Of a stretch of DNA of 56,494 nucleotides, positions 7,811 to 16,531 are shown piece by piece. Below the pieces are notes generated by a model. The model did no database searches. It saw nothing but the letters and a program-made list of their open reading frames with translations, and was not told the origin of the DNA. The position numbers and the translations under genes are program-made. Origin of the DNA: an uncultured Phocaeicola sp. (GTDB taxonomy: Bacteria > Bacteroidota > Bacteroidia > Bacteroidales > Bacteroidaceae); the NCBI GenBank assembly GCA_958434805.1, contig CAUBDX010000020.1, positions 1 through 56,494 of the forward strand, written 5' to 3'. The number at the start of each line of letters is the position of its first letter. Within the stretch, counting starts at the first letter, position 1.

Positions 7811-9105
7811 AAAAAAATACAGTAGATATTATTACATTAGGCTGCTCTAAAAACTTGGTTGATTCAGAAAAATTAATGAAGCAGTTAGAGGCTAATGGTT
7901 ATAAAGTGACTCATGACAGCGAACAGCCGCAGGGAGAGATTGCGGTGATTAATACATGTGGGTTTATTGGTGACGCAAAAGAAGAATCAATCAATATGAT
8001 TCTGGAATTTTGTCAAGCAAAAGAAGAAGGCTATTTGAAGAAACTTTATGTGATGGGGTGTTTATCTGAACGCTACCTGAAGGAGCTTCAAGTGGAAATT
8101 CCACAGGTTGATAAATTTTATGGAAAGTTTGATTGGAATGAGTTGTTGGCTGATTTGGGTAAAACTTATCATCAGGAATGTGCTATTGAACGTCATTTAA
8201 CCACTCCCGCTCATTATGCTTATTTGAAGATTTCGGAAGGCTGTGACCGTAAATGCTCTTATTGTGCCATTCCTATCATCACCGGACGGCATGTGTCACG
8301 CCCAATGGAGGAAATCTTGGATGAAGTACGCCTGCTGGTGTCAAAAGGCGTGAAGGAATTTCAGGTTATAGCTCAAGAGTTGACCTATTATGGTGTCGAT
8401 TTATATAAAAAACAGATGCTTCCTGAGCTGATTGAGCGTATGGCTCAGATACAGGGGGTTGAATGGATCCGCTTGCATTATGCTTATCCTGCTCATTTCC
8501 CGAAAGACTTGTTCCGTGTAATGCGTGAACATGAAAATGTATGTAAGTATATGGATATAGCCTTACAGCATATCAGCGACAATATGTTGGGCAAAATGCG
8601 TCGTCATGTATCTAAATCAGATACGTATGAGCTGATTGAAGCATTTCGTAGAGAGGTTCCGGGAATCCATCTGCGCACTACACTGATGGTTGGACATCCC
8701 GGTGAAACAGAACAGGATTTTGAAGAGTTGAAAGAGTTTGTCCGTAAGGCTCGTTTTGACCGGATGGGGGCTTTTGCTTATTCGGAAGAAGAGGGTACGT
8801 ATTCGGCAGAGAACTATGAAGATGACATACCTCAAGAGGTAAAACAGAAACGACTGGATGAACTGATGGAAATTCAGCAGGGCATATCGGCAGACTTGAG
8901 TCATTTGAAAATAGGTAAAACATTTAAAGTAATAATTGACCGTAAAGAAGGTGAGTATTATATAGGGCGTACAGAATTTGACTCTCCAGAGGTAGACCCG
9001 GAAGTCTTGATAAAAGATGAAGGGCAGCAGCTGCAGACAGGGGCATTTTATCAGGCAAAAGTTTACGATGCCGATGATTTTGATTTATACGCAACTATAG
9101 AGTAA
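7807..9105 (+). CDS. rimO: Ribosomal protein S12 methylthiotransferase RimO
   Basis: Radical SAM enzyme that adds a methylthio group to the conserved aspartate of ribosomal protein S12. Three cysteines of the N-terminal UPF0004 domain are at C13, C51 and C85; the radical SAM cluster is C146-x3-C150-x2-C153 (CDRKCSYC). A C-terminal TRAM domain follows (about 370-432). The LGCSKN start is the family signature. Coupled to ftsY by a 4-bp overlap and followed after 2 bp by the HU-LysM gene. Confidence 0.96.
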   Translation: MKKNTVDIITLGCSKNLVDSEKLMKQLEANGYKVTHDSEQPQGEIAVINTCGFIGDAKEESINMILEFCQAKEEGYLKKLYVMGCLSERYLKELQVEIPQVDKFYGKFDWNELLADLGKTYHQECAIERHLTTPAHYAYLKISEGCDRKCSYCAIPIITGRHVSRPMEEILDEVRLLVSKGVKEFQVIAQELTYYGVDLYKKQMLPELIERMAQIQGVEWIRLHYAYPAHFPKDLFRVMREHENVCKYMDIALQHISDNMLGKMRRHVSKSDTYELIEAFRREVPGIHLRTTLMVGHPGETEQDFEELKEFVRKARFDRMGAFAYSEEEGTYSAENYEDDIPQEVKQKRLDELMEIQQGISADLSHLKIGKTFKVIIDRKEGEYYIGRTEFDSPEVDPEVLIKDEGQQLQTGAFYQAKVYDADDFDLYATIE

Positions 9106-9107
9106 AT

Positions 9108-10430
9108 ATGGATAATAAAGACTTCATTGCCAGACTATCGGTTTGTACCGGCTTTGCTGAAGAAGATACCGTGCGCATGGTTCATTCTTTGGTAGACTGC
9201 ATGGCTCAGGCTTTACAAGAGGGAAAAGGTATACAGATTCAGGACTTTGGTCTTTTTGAGGTGCAAAAAGAGCTGGAGTATATCTCTGTAAATCCGTTGA
9301 CAAAGCAGCGTTTTTTGATTCCTCCTTGTCTGCGCCTTGCTTTTATACCAGAGGGAGTGTTTTCTGCTGAACAAATCTCTCAGAAAAATAGAATAGCCTT
9401 ACAGCATTTGGTAGACTGGCTGGTGAAGGAGGACGAGGTTTCTGCTGCCGACGAATTTGTGTCTGCTTTCTTCCGATTGATAAAGGAAGGGATGCAGCGT
9501 GATAAATATGTGAAGGTAAAAGGTCTGGGGGCATTTAAGATGATTGCTTTCGATGCAAAAACGGAAGCACCTATTCCCTCATGTCGTAGCGGCCTAACTT
9601 ATGGGGGAGTATCTTTTTCTCCTGATTCCTTATTGCGCGATTTGATTAATAAACCGTTTGCACACTTTGAAATCGTACCTTTGAAGGAGAATGTGGCTTT
9701 TAGCGATCTTCCGGAAGTATCCATGCATGAAACAGATACTGAAGTAGAAGATCAGGAAGAAGAAACTTTGGCTGAGGAGGTCTGCGGTTGTTCAGAGCAA
9801 GATGATAAGCCGGTGGAGGGTGCTCAGTCTTCTTCGGAAGAGAATCTGTTGTCTACAGTATCCGTAGAGCAGGAAAATGTGCAGCAAGCAGCTCCGGTGT
9901 TACCCTCTCAAGACGTTGGCAGGGGGACATCGGCTAAGCGCATACCTTGGTGTATGTTTGCTTGTGCGCTTTTGGTAGGAGCTATTATCGGAGGAGGAAC
10001 TATATGGAGTTTGCTCCCCAGTCGTCATTATATTTCTGAAGTGATAAATCAGTGCTGGGAACAGCAGACCCGCTTGCCGGTAGAAGAGGAAAAAGAAACC
10101 ACAAGTGAAACAGATACTGTTGTTGTGGAAACCTCTCAGGCAGAACAAGAGACCATTTCTGCAGTTTCAGTGGCTCATCCGAAAGAAGTATCACCTTCGG
10201 CTGTTCAACAGCAGGTTTTATCCGATGAGATTGAATATGCCATAAATGGTACCCAGTGTATTCATTCTTTGCGCACAGGCGAGAGTCTTACTAAAATAGC
10301 TTTGCGTTATTATGGAAATAAGAAATTATGGCCCTATTTGGTTCGGCATAACCGGGGAATCATCAAAAATCCGGATAATATAGCAGTTGGTACGTCCATT
10401 CAGATACCGGTACTTGTGCCAAAAGAATGA
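9108..10430 (+). CDS. HU-like DNA-binding domains, membrane helix and LysM domain in one protein
   Basis: 440 residues. Two HU/IHF-like domains sit at about 1-85 (GIQIQDFGLFEVQ) and 92-180 (YVKVKGLGAFKMI). An acidic linker (about 200-265) follows, then KRIP and one transmembrane helix (about 281-303), a second polar linker and a C-terminal LysM domain (about 388-436, HSLRTGESLTKIALRYYG). By the positive-inside rule the HU part would be cytoplasmic and the LysM part periplasmic, where LysM domains bind peptidoglycan. This plan could tether DNA to the cell wall, but no experiment supports that here. It follows rimO by 2 bp. Confidence 0.88.
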   Translation: MDNKDFIARLSVCTGFAEEDTVRMVHSLVDCMAQALQEGKGIQIQDFGLFEVQKELEYISVNPLTKQRFLIPPCLRLAFIPEGVFSAEQISQKNRIALQHLVDWLVKEDEVSAADEFVSAFFRLIKEGMQRDKYVKVKGLGAFKMIAFDAKTEAPIPSCRSGLTYGGVSFSPDSLLRDLINKPFAHFEIVPLKENVAFSDLPEVSMHETDTEVEDQEEETLAEEVCGCSEQDDKPVEGAQSSSEENLLSTVSVEQENVQQAAPVLPSQDVGRGTSAKRIPWCMFACALLVGAIIGGGTIWSLLPSRHYISEVINQCWEQQTRLPVEEEKETTSETDTVVVETSQAEQETISAVSVAHPKEVSPSAVQQQVLSDEIEYAINGTQCIHSLRTGESLTKIALRYYGNKKLWPYLVRHNRGIIKNPDNIAVGTSIQIPVLVPKE

Positions 10431-10522
10431 GAAGAATACCAGAAGAACTTCTTAAATTAAATTTCTTTAGCCCAATTCATTTTAAAACCCGTCCTCAGTC
10501 TGTATTTTTTAATAAAAATTAG

Positions 10523-10554
10523 TTGTACCTGTTAATTGAATCCTTTAATTTTGG
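10523..10554 (+). promoter_or_regulatory. Promoter of the Bat operon
   Basis: TTG (10523-10525), 20 bp, TAATTTTGG (10546-10554), matching the TAnnTTTG -7 pattern. About 70 bp of leader precede moxR. The rest of the 197-bp gap holds no other clear signal. Confidence 0.65.
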
Positions 10555-10627
10555 GGTTGCTTTTGGTGGGTTGTTCACCGGAAGGCTTTTTAAACTGTAT
10601 TTAAATAGAAATTAAAAAATAAAAATT

Positions 10628-11623
10628 ATGGCTGAAGCTATTGACATTCGTGAATTGAATGAACGCATTGAGCGTCAAAGTGCGTTTGTAACAAATTTAA
10701 TGACCGGCATGGATCAGGTTATTGTGGGGCAGAAACACTTAGTAGAATCTTTATTGATAGGCTTGTTATCCGACGGCCATATCTTGCTGGAAGGAGTCCC
10801 TGGCTTGGCGAAAACACTAGCCATAAAAACATTAGCTTCTTTGATAGATTCACAATACAGCCGTGTTCAGTTTACTCCCGATTTGTTGCCTGCCGATGTT
10901 ATCGGTACTATGATTTATAGCCAGAAAGACGAACGGTTTGTGGCTAAGAAAGGTCCTATTTTTGCCAACTTTGTATTAGCAGATGAAATCAACCGTGCTC
11001 CGGCAAAAGTGCAGAGTGCTTTGCTTGAAGCCATGCAGGAACGTCAGGTTACTTTAAGTAAAGAAACTTTCCGTTTGCCCGAACCTTTCCTTGTTATGGC
11101 TACACAGAACCCGATAGAGCAGGAAGGTACTTATCCGCTTCCTGAAGCGCAGGTTGACCGTTTTATGCTGAAGGTTATCATAGATTATCCGAAACTGGAA
11201 GAAGAAAAGAAGATTATCCGACAGAACATTTCAGGCGAGAAAATTGTTGTACGTCCTATTTTGAAGGCTGAAGATATTATTGAAGCCCGTAAAGTGGTTT
11301 GTCAAGTTTATCTCGATGAGAAGATTGAGCAATACATTGCCGACATTGTATTTGCTACCCGTTATCCGGAAAAATACGATTTGAAAGAATTGAAAGGCTT
11401 GATAGGTTTTGGGGGATCTCCTCGTGCTTCTATTAATTTAGCCTTGGCTGCTCGCAGCTATGCTTTCATCAAACGCCGTGGCTATGTTATTCCGGAAGAT
11501 GTGCGTGCGGTTGCTCATGATGTCCTTCGCCATCGTATCGGATTGACTTATGAGGCAGAGGCAACCAATGTTACTTCTGATGAAATTATAAGTAAGATCT
11601 TAAATAAGGTTGAAGTGCCCTAA
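10628..11623 (+). CDS. MoxR family AAA+ ATPase of the Bat operon
   Basis: A 331-residue AAA+ chaperone-like ATPase, likely acting on the VWA proteins encoded downstream. Walker A is GVPGLAKT (56-63), Walker B FVLADEINR (D119/E120), then sensor 1 MATQNPIEQEG and sensor 2 GGSPRASINLA. In Bacteroides fragilis the genes that follow MoxR form the aerotolerance (bat) operon. A terminator-like hairpin right after the gene suggests that moxR is made in excess over the distal genes. Confidence 0.94.
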   Translation: MAEAIDIRELNERIERQSAFVTNLMTGMDQVIVGQKHLVESLLIGLLSDGHILLEGVPGLAKTLAIKTLASLIDSQYSRVQFTPDLLPADVIGTMIYSQKDERFVAKKGPIFANFVLADEINRAPAKVQSALLEAMQERQVTLSKETFRLPEPFLVMATQNPIEQEGTYPLPEAQVDRFMLKVIIDYPKLEEEKKIIRQNISGEKIVVRPILKAEDIIEARKVVCQVYLDEKIEQYIADIVFATRYPEKYDLKELKGLIGFGGSPRASINLALAARSYAFIKRRGYVIPEDVRAVAHDVLRHRIGLTYEAEATNVTSDEIISKILNKVEVP

Positions 11624-11635
11624 ATCAAACTTTAT

Positions 11636-11670
11636 CCGTCACTCGATTGATTCGGGTGATGGCTTTTTTT
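11636..11670 (+). terminator. Intra-operon terminator between moxR and the DUF58 gene
   Basis: CCGTCACTCG (11636-11645) pairs with CGGGTGATGG (11653-11662) in a 10-bp stem with two G-T pairs, then C and seven T. No promoter of full quality follows before the DUF58 gene, so partial read-through is likely. Confidence 0.75.
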
Positions 11671-11693
11671 GTTTTGGTGATGCAATAACAATC

Positions 11694-11702
11694 TTATTTT
11701 GC
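11694..11702 (+). promoter_or_regulatory. Possible weak internal promoter for the DUF58-bat genes
   Basis: TTATTTTGC is one mismatch from TAnnTTTGC and lies 56 bp before the DUF58 start. TTTG at 11673 is 17 bp upstream, shorter than the usual 19-21. Confidence 0.35.
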
Positions 11703-11758
11703 AATAAAGACCGTGAATGATGAAATCATGAAAAATACGGTCGGATAATTCAACAGGA

Positions 11759-12628
11759 ATGGAAACAAATGAACTATTAAAACGAGTTCGTCAGATTGAA
11801 ATAAAGACTCGGGGACTTTCGAATAATATTTTTGCGGGGCAGTATCATTCTGCTTTTAAAGGGCGAGGTATGGCTTTTTCTGAAGTCCGGGAATATCAGT
11901 ATGGTGACGATGTACGTGATATAGACTGGAATGTAACGGCCCGTTTTGACAAACCATTTGTCAAGGTGTTTGAAGAAGAGCGCGAGTTGACTGTGATGCT
12001 GCTTGTTGATGTCTCGAATAGTTTGGACTTTGGTACCGTGAAGCAGATGAAAAAAGACATGGTAACAGAGATAGCAGCCACACTTGCATTTTCGGCTATT
12101 CAGAACAATGATAAAATAGGCGTTATCTTCTTTTCTGATCATATTGAAAAATTTATTCCACCTAAAAAAGGGCGTAAGCATATTCTGTATATTATACGTG
12201 AACTATTGGACTTTAAGCCGGAAAGTACACGTACCAACTTGCAATATGCCATTGAATATTTGACGAATATATTGAAGAAGCGTTGCACAGCATTTATGTT
12301 GAGCGACTTTATTGATGAGCGTGATTTTAAAAACGCTTTGACCATTGCAAACCGCAAGCATGATATTGTGGCAATTCAGGTATATGACAGACGCCTGGAG
12401 GAATTGCCTGATGTGGGGCTGATGCACGTTCGTGATGCAGAAACCGGACATGAACAATGGATTGACACTTCTTCAAAGGCACTTCGTGCTGCGCATCGAG
12501 CATGGTGGGCAGAACAGCAACAGAAACTCCATGAAACGTTTACACATTCTAATGTAGACTCGGTTGCCGTTCGTACCGATCAGGATTATGTGAAAGCACT
12601 ACTGAATTTATTTGCTAAACGAAATTAA
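11759..12628 (+). CDS. DUF58 domain protein of the Bat operon
   Basis: 289 residues without signal peptide or membrane helix, so cytoplasmic. The DUF58 signature GRGMAFSEVREYQYGDDVRDIDWNV is split here into GMAFSEVREYQ and GDDVRDIDWN. It contains a VWA-like fold with a partial MIDAS motif, LLVDVSNSLDFG. DUF58 proteins nearly always pair with MoxR ATPases, which are thought to remodel them. Six bases separate it from the next gene. Confidence 0.92.
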   Translation: METNELLKRVRQIEIKTRGLSNNIFAGQYHSAFKGRGMAFSEVREYQYGDDVRDIDWNVTARFDKPFVKVFEEERELTVMLLVDVSNSLDFGTVKQMKKDMVTEIAATLAFSAIQNNDKIGVIFFSDHIEKFIPPKKGRKHILYIIRELLDFKPESTRTNLQYAIEYLTNILKKRCTAFMLSDFIDERDFKNALTIANRKHDIVAIQVYDRRLEELPDVGLMHVRDAETGHEQWIDTSSKALRAAHRAWWAEQQQKLHETFTHSNVDSVAVRTDQDYVKALLNLFAKRN

Positions 12629-12634
12629 AGAGAG

Positions 12635-13738
12635 ATGAAGCATTTCTTATATACAAAGCCGGGAATATCAATGAAAATAGCATGTATGGCATTTTTTATG
12701 TCGTTTTTCTCCGTATGGGCTCAGGCACAGGTTACGGTAGAAGCTAAGATTGATTCCTTGCAGTTACTCATAGGCGAGCAGGCTAAAATCAAATTGGAAG
12801 TTAGTATGGATGCAGACCAGAAGCTCGATCTTCCGGTGATTCGTGATACTTTGACCAGAGGGGTAGAGGTCTTGGATATAGCCAAGCCTGACACGCAAAT
12901 GCTGAATGATAACAAACGGTGGCTTATCTCACAAGAGTATACTGTGACATCATTCGATTCAGCTTTATATTATTTGCCTCCTTTTGAAGTAGAAGTAGAC
13001 AACAAGAAGTACCAATCTCAGGCATTAGCTTTGAAAGTTTATTCGATACCTGTAGATACGCTGCATCTTGACCAGTTTTTTGGTCCGAAGAGTATCCGGG
13101 AAGTTCCACTGACTTGGCAGGATGTCGCTCCTTTGGTTTATTCTGTTTTGTTGATGCTGGTCTTTGGAGCAGTAGCGGCCTTTTTTATCATCCGTTATCG
13201 AAATAATAAGCCGATTATTAAAGTAATAAAAGTCGAGCCGAAACTTCCGCCGCATCAGGCTGCTATGAAGAAAATAGAAGAGATAAAAGCAAATAAGGCT
13301 TGGCAGCGTGAAAACCCCAAATTGTATTATACGGAGTTGACAGATGTGATTCGGGTTTACATACAAGAACGTTTTGGCTTTAATGCCATGGAAATGACTT
13401 CTTCTGAAATCATTGAACAGTTGCTGCATGAAAAAGATAAAGAATCGATTCGTGACTTGAAGTATCTTTTTGAAACAGCCGATTTGGTGAAATTTGCCAA
13501 ACACGCTCCGTTGATGAATGAAAATGACCTAAATCTGGTTAGTGCCGTTGACTTTATCAATCAGACTAAAATTGAAGAGGAACCGGGCACTAAAAAAGAA
13601 CCGACAGAGATTAAAGTGGAAGAGAAACGCTCCAAACAAGGCCGTATTGCCTTGTTATGCAGCATTGCTTTAACCGGTGCAGCTGCAGTGGTTGCGCTGT
13701 ATTTCGCTATTCGTTCTATTATCAATCTCTTCTTTTAA
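12635..13738 (+). CDS. Bat operon membrane protein, BatD-like layout
   Basis: 367 residues. An N-terminal signal peptide (best seen from the second Met, codon 13, ending WAQAQ), a beta-rich periplasmic region (about 33-165), a transmembrane helix (about 170-188), a helical cytoplasmic region with ENPKLYYTELTDVIRVYIQE (split domain like DUF4381), a charged linker and a last TM helix near the C-terminus. The same plan recurs in BatD further down: exposed beta domain, TM, helical module that includes a YI.. and a cluster around FAKHAP / FARYAP. No gene name is established to my knowledge. It sits between the DUF58 gene and batA with short gaps. Confidence 0.75.
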   Translation: MKHFLYTKPGISMKIACMAFFMSFFSVWAQAQVTVEAKIDSLQLLIGEQAKIKLEVSMDADQKLDLPVIRDTLTRGVEVLDIAKPDTQMLNDNKRWLISQEYTVTSFDSALYYLPPFEVEVDNKKYQSQALALKVYSIPVDTLHLDQFFGPKSIREVPLTWQDVAPLVYSVLLMLVFGAVAAFFIIRYRNNKPIIKVIKVEPKLPPHQAAMKKIEEIKANKAWQRENPKLYYTELTDVIRVYIQERFGFNAMEMTSSEIIEQLLHEKDKESIRDLKYLFETADLVKFAKHAPLMNENDLNLVSAVDFINQTKIEEEPGTKKEPTEIKVEEKRSKQGRIALLCSIALTGAAAVVALYFAIRSIINLFF

Positions 13739-13759
13739 TGTTTTAATTTAGTAGGAACT

Positions 13760-14758
13760 ATGATTTTTGCAAATATTGAATACCTGTTTTTGTTGTTGCT
13801 TTTGATTCCTTATATTGTTTGGTATATCATGAAGCGCAAGAAAACAGAGCCTACCATGCAGGTTTCAACTACACGTATGTATATGAATGCTCCCTGTAGT
13901 TGGAAAGTTTGGCTGCTTCATGCTCCTTTCGTCTTGCGTGTTGTAACATTTGTCATGATTGTACTTGTTTTGGCTCGTCCTCAAACTACGGATAACTGGC
14001 AGAATACTGAGATTGAAGGGATAGACATCATGTTGGCAGTGGACGTTTCTACCAGTATGCTGTCTGAAGACTTGAAACCGAACCGTATTGAAGCAGCCAA
14101 ACAGGTAGCTTCAGAATTTATTAACGGACGTCCTAACGATAATATCGGTTTGACGATTTTTGCGGGAGAAGCTTTCACCCAATGTCCATTAACTGTCGAC
14201 CATGGTGTGTTGCTTAATCTGTTTCAGAATGTAGGTTGTGAAATGGTACAGCGTGGAATGATAGAAGATGGTACAGCTATCGGTATGGGGCTAGCCAATG
14301 CGGTAAGCCGCTTGAAGGACAGTAAGGCCAAATCGAAAGTGGTGATTCTATTGACTGATGGGGTGAATAATAGAGGTGATATTTCTCCGCTGACTGCAGC
14401 CGAAATAGCCAAGCAGTATGGTATCCGTGTTTATACTATCGGGGTAGGAACCAATGGTACGGCACCTTATCCTATGCAGACCTATGCCGGTGTGCAATAT
14501 GTGCAGATGCCGGTAGAGATTGATGAACAAACCATGTCGCAAATAGCAGGAACAACGAATGGTAACTACTTTCGTGCAACTAGTAACTCGAAGCTAAAGG
14601 ATGTTTATCGTGAAATTGACAAGCTGGAGAAAACAAAGCTAAATGTAAAAGAGTTTAGCAAACGTGAAGAAGCTTATGAGTTGTATGCTCTGATAGCCTT
14701 TCTTTGTATGCTGGTTGAACTGATTTTACGTAATACGATTTTAAAGAAAATACCTTAA
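13760..14758 (+). CDS. batA: BatA, von Willebrand factor A domain membrane protein
   Basis: 332 residues with two N-terminal TM helices (about 7-24 and 55-73), a VWA domain (about 88-290) and a C-terminal TM helix. The metal-dependent adhesion site is intact: D95-x-S97-x-S99 (VDVSTS), the threonine in EDGTAIG and the aspartate in LLTDGVNN. BatA and BatB are needed for aerotolerance in B. fragilis in published work; the mechanism is not settled. Close spacing to both neighbours (21 and 11 bp). Confidence 0.94.
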   Translation: MIFANIEYLFLLLLLIPYIVWYIMKRKKTEPTMQVSTTRMYMNAPCSWKVWLLHAPFVLRVVTFVMIVLVLARPQTTDNWQNTEIEGIDIMLAVDVSTSMLSEDLKPNRIEAAKQVASEFINGRPNDNIGLTIFAGEAFTQCPLTVDHGVLLNLFQNVGCEMVQRGMIEDGTAIGMGLANAVSRLKDSKAKSKVVILLTDGVNNRGDISPLTAAEIAKQYGIRVYTIGVGTNGTAPYPMQTYAGVQYVQMPVEIDEQTMSQIAGTTNGNYFRATSNSKLKDVYREIDKLEKTKLNVKEFSKREEAYELYALIAFLCMLVELILRNTILKKIP

Positions 14759-14769
14759 AAAGAAAAGTT

Positions 14770-15795
14770 ATGTTTCGATTTGGAGAACCCTTCTATTTAT
14801 ATTTACTTATTTTACTGCCTTTTTTAGTAGTATTCTATTTGTATTCAAATTACAGACGGCGCAAAAAAATCCGTCAGTATGGTGATCCGGAACTGTTAGA
14901 GCAACTCATGCCTGATGTTTCTAAATATCGGCCTGATGTAAAGTTCTGGTTGATGTTTGCAGCGTTGACTATGATTATATTCATGCTGGCGCGTCCGCAG
15001 TTCGGGTCAAAAATGGAAACCGTAAAACGTCAGGGGGTTGAAACAGTGGTAGCACTTGATATTTCAAATTCAATGCTGGCGCAGGATGTTACTCCCAGCC
15101 GTCTGGAAAAGTCGAAGAAACTGATTTCACGCTTGGTTGAAACTTTTAATAACGACAAGGTTGCCATGATTGTTTTTGCCGGAGAGGCTTTTACTCAGCT
15201 GCCTATAACCAGCGATTACATTTCAGCCAAGATGTTTCTGGAAACCATCAATCCTTCTTTGATTACCACCCAGGGAACAGATGTACGTGGGGCGATTGAC
15301 CTGGCTATGAAAAGTTTTACTCCCAATGAGGGGGTAGGCCGTGCCATTGTATTGATTACAGACGGTGAGAATCATGAAGGAGGTGCCATTGAGGCAGCTG
15401 AAGAAGCAGCTAAAAAAGGCATTCGGGTTTTTGTACTGGGAGTAGGTTCGCCTGATGGTTCTCCTATCCCGGTAGAAGGTACGAACGATTTTCGCCGGGA
15501 CAAAGAAGGCAATGTAATCGTGACTCGTCTGAATGAGCAAATGTGTCAAGAAATAGCTAAAGCCGGAAATGGTATGTATGTACGCGTTGATAACACCAAT
15601 CGTGCAGAAAAGGCCTTGAATGCTGAAATAAACAAACTGGCTAAAGCTGATGTAGAAACACAGGTGTTTACTGAATTTGATGAGCAATTTCAAGTCTTGG
15701 CATGGTTGGCTTTAATCTTTTTGGCAGTAGAAGTCATGCTGCTGAATCGTAAAAATCCGCTGTTCAAGAATGTGAAACTCTTTAAACAAGATTGA
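14770..15795 (+). CDS. batB: BatB, von Willebrand factor A domain membrane protein
   Basis: 341 residues, a paralogue of BatA with the same layout: two N-terminal TM helices, a VWA domain with MIDAS D97-x-S99-x-S101 (LDISNS), threonine in TQGTDVRG and LITDGENH, and a C-terminal TM helix near 310-330. It probably forms an envelope complex with BatA and the TPR proteins. Only 3 bp separate its stop from batC. Confidence 0.94.
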   Translation: MFRFGEPFYLYLLILLPFLVVFYLYSNYRRRKKIRQYGDPELLEQLMPDVSKYRPDVKFWLMFAALTMIIFMLARPQFGSKMETVKRQGVETVVALDISNSMLAQDVTPSRLEKSKKLISRLVETFNNDKVAMIVFAGEAFTQLPITSDYISAKMFLETINPSLITTQGTDVRGAIDLAMKSFTPNEGVGRAIVLITDGENHEGGAIEAAEEAAKKGIRVFVLGVGSPDGSPIPVEGTNDFRRDKEGNVIVTRLNEQMCQEIAKAGNGMYVRVDNTNRAEKALNAEINKLAKADVETQVFTEFDEQFQVLAWLALIFLAVEVMLLNRKNPLFKNVKLFKQD

Positions 15796-15798
15796 ACT

Positions 15799-16491
15799 AT
15801 GAAACGAACAAAATATGTATTTCTTTCACTGCTATTCCTCTCGACTGCTGCTTTTGCTCAGAAGAGCGACAGGGATTATTTGCGTAGTGGAAATAAATTA
15901 TATAAAGACAGCTTATTTGTCAAGTCGGAGGTTGATTACCGGAAAGCTTTGGAAATAGCCCCCCAATCGGCGGATGCTGCCTATAACTTGGGAAATGCAC
16001 TTTTGATGCAGCAAAAAGCCAAAGAAGCTATGGAGCAATTTGAGGCGGCTGCACGCATAGAGAAAGATAAGTCAAAACTGGCTGAGATTTATCATAATAT
16101 GGGAGTGATTTTGCAGTCATCCAAACAGCTTCCTCAATGTATTGAGGCCTATAAGCAAGCTTTGCGGAATAATCCTAAAGATGATGAAACACGTTATAAT
16201 CTTGCACTGGCTCAAAAACAGTTGAAAGATCAGCAGCAGAATCAGCAAAATCAAGATCAGAACAAGGAAGAAAAACAAGAGCAGAAACAAGACGATAAGC
16301 AGCAGAATAAAGATCAGCAAGAACAAGAAAAGCAGAACCAGCAGCAAAATCAACAGCAGAACCAGAACCAGATGTCGAAAGAAAACGCTGAACAGCTTTT
16401 GAATGCGGTAATGCAAGATGAAAAAAATGTTCAAGACAAAGTCAAGAAACAAATTCAAGTGAGTGGTCGCAAATTGGAAAAAGACTGGTAA
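15799..16491 (+). CDS. batC: BatC, exported TPR protein with Q/N-rich tail
   Basis: 230 residues. Signal peptide 1-20 (cleavage after AAFA), three TPR-like repeats (about 25-140, e.g. AAYNLGNALLMQQKAKEAME and ETRYNLALAQKQLKD), then a low-complexity tail of glutamine, asparagine, lysine and glutamate (about 141-191) and a short ordered end. The tail is nearly free of hydrophobic residues and probably disordered. Periplasmic scaffold role is inferred from TPRs and operon position. Confidence 0.9.
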   Translation: MKRTKYVFLSLLFLSTAAFAQKSDRDYLRSGNKLYKDSLFVKSEVDYRKALEIAPQSADAAYNLGNALLMQQKAKEAMEQFEAAARIEKDKSKLAEIYHNMGVILQSSKQLPQCIEAYKQALRNNPKDDETRYNLALAQKQLKDQQQNQQNQDQNKEEKQEQKQDDKQQNKDQQEQEKQNQQQNQQQNQNQMSKENAEQLLNAVMQDEKNVQDKVKKQIQVSGRKLEKDW

Positions 16492-16531
16492 GAATGCTGG
16501 TTTAAATGTGTAACGAATAAATAAAAGATAA

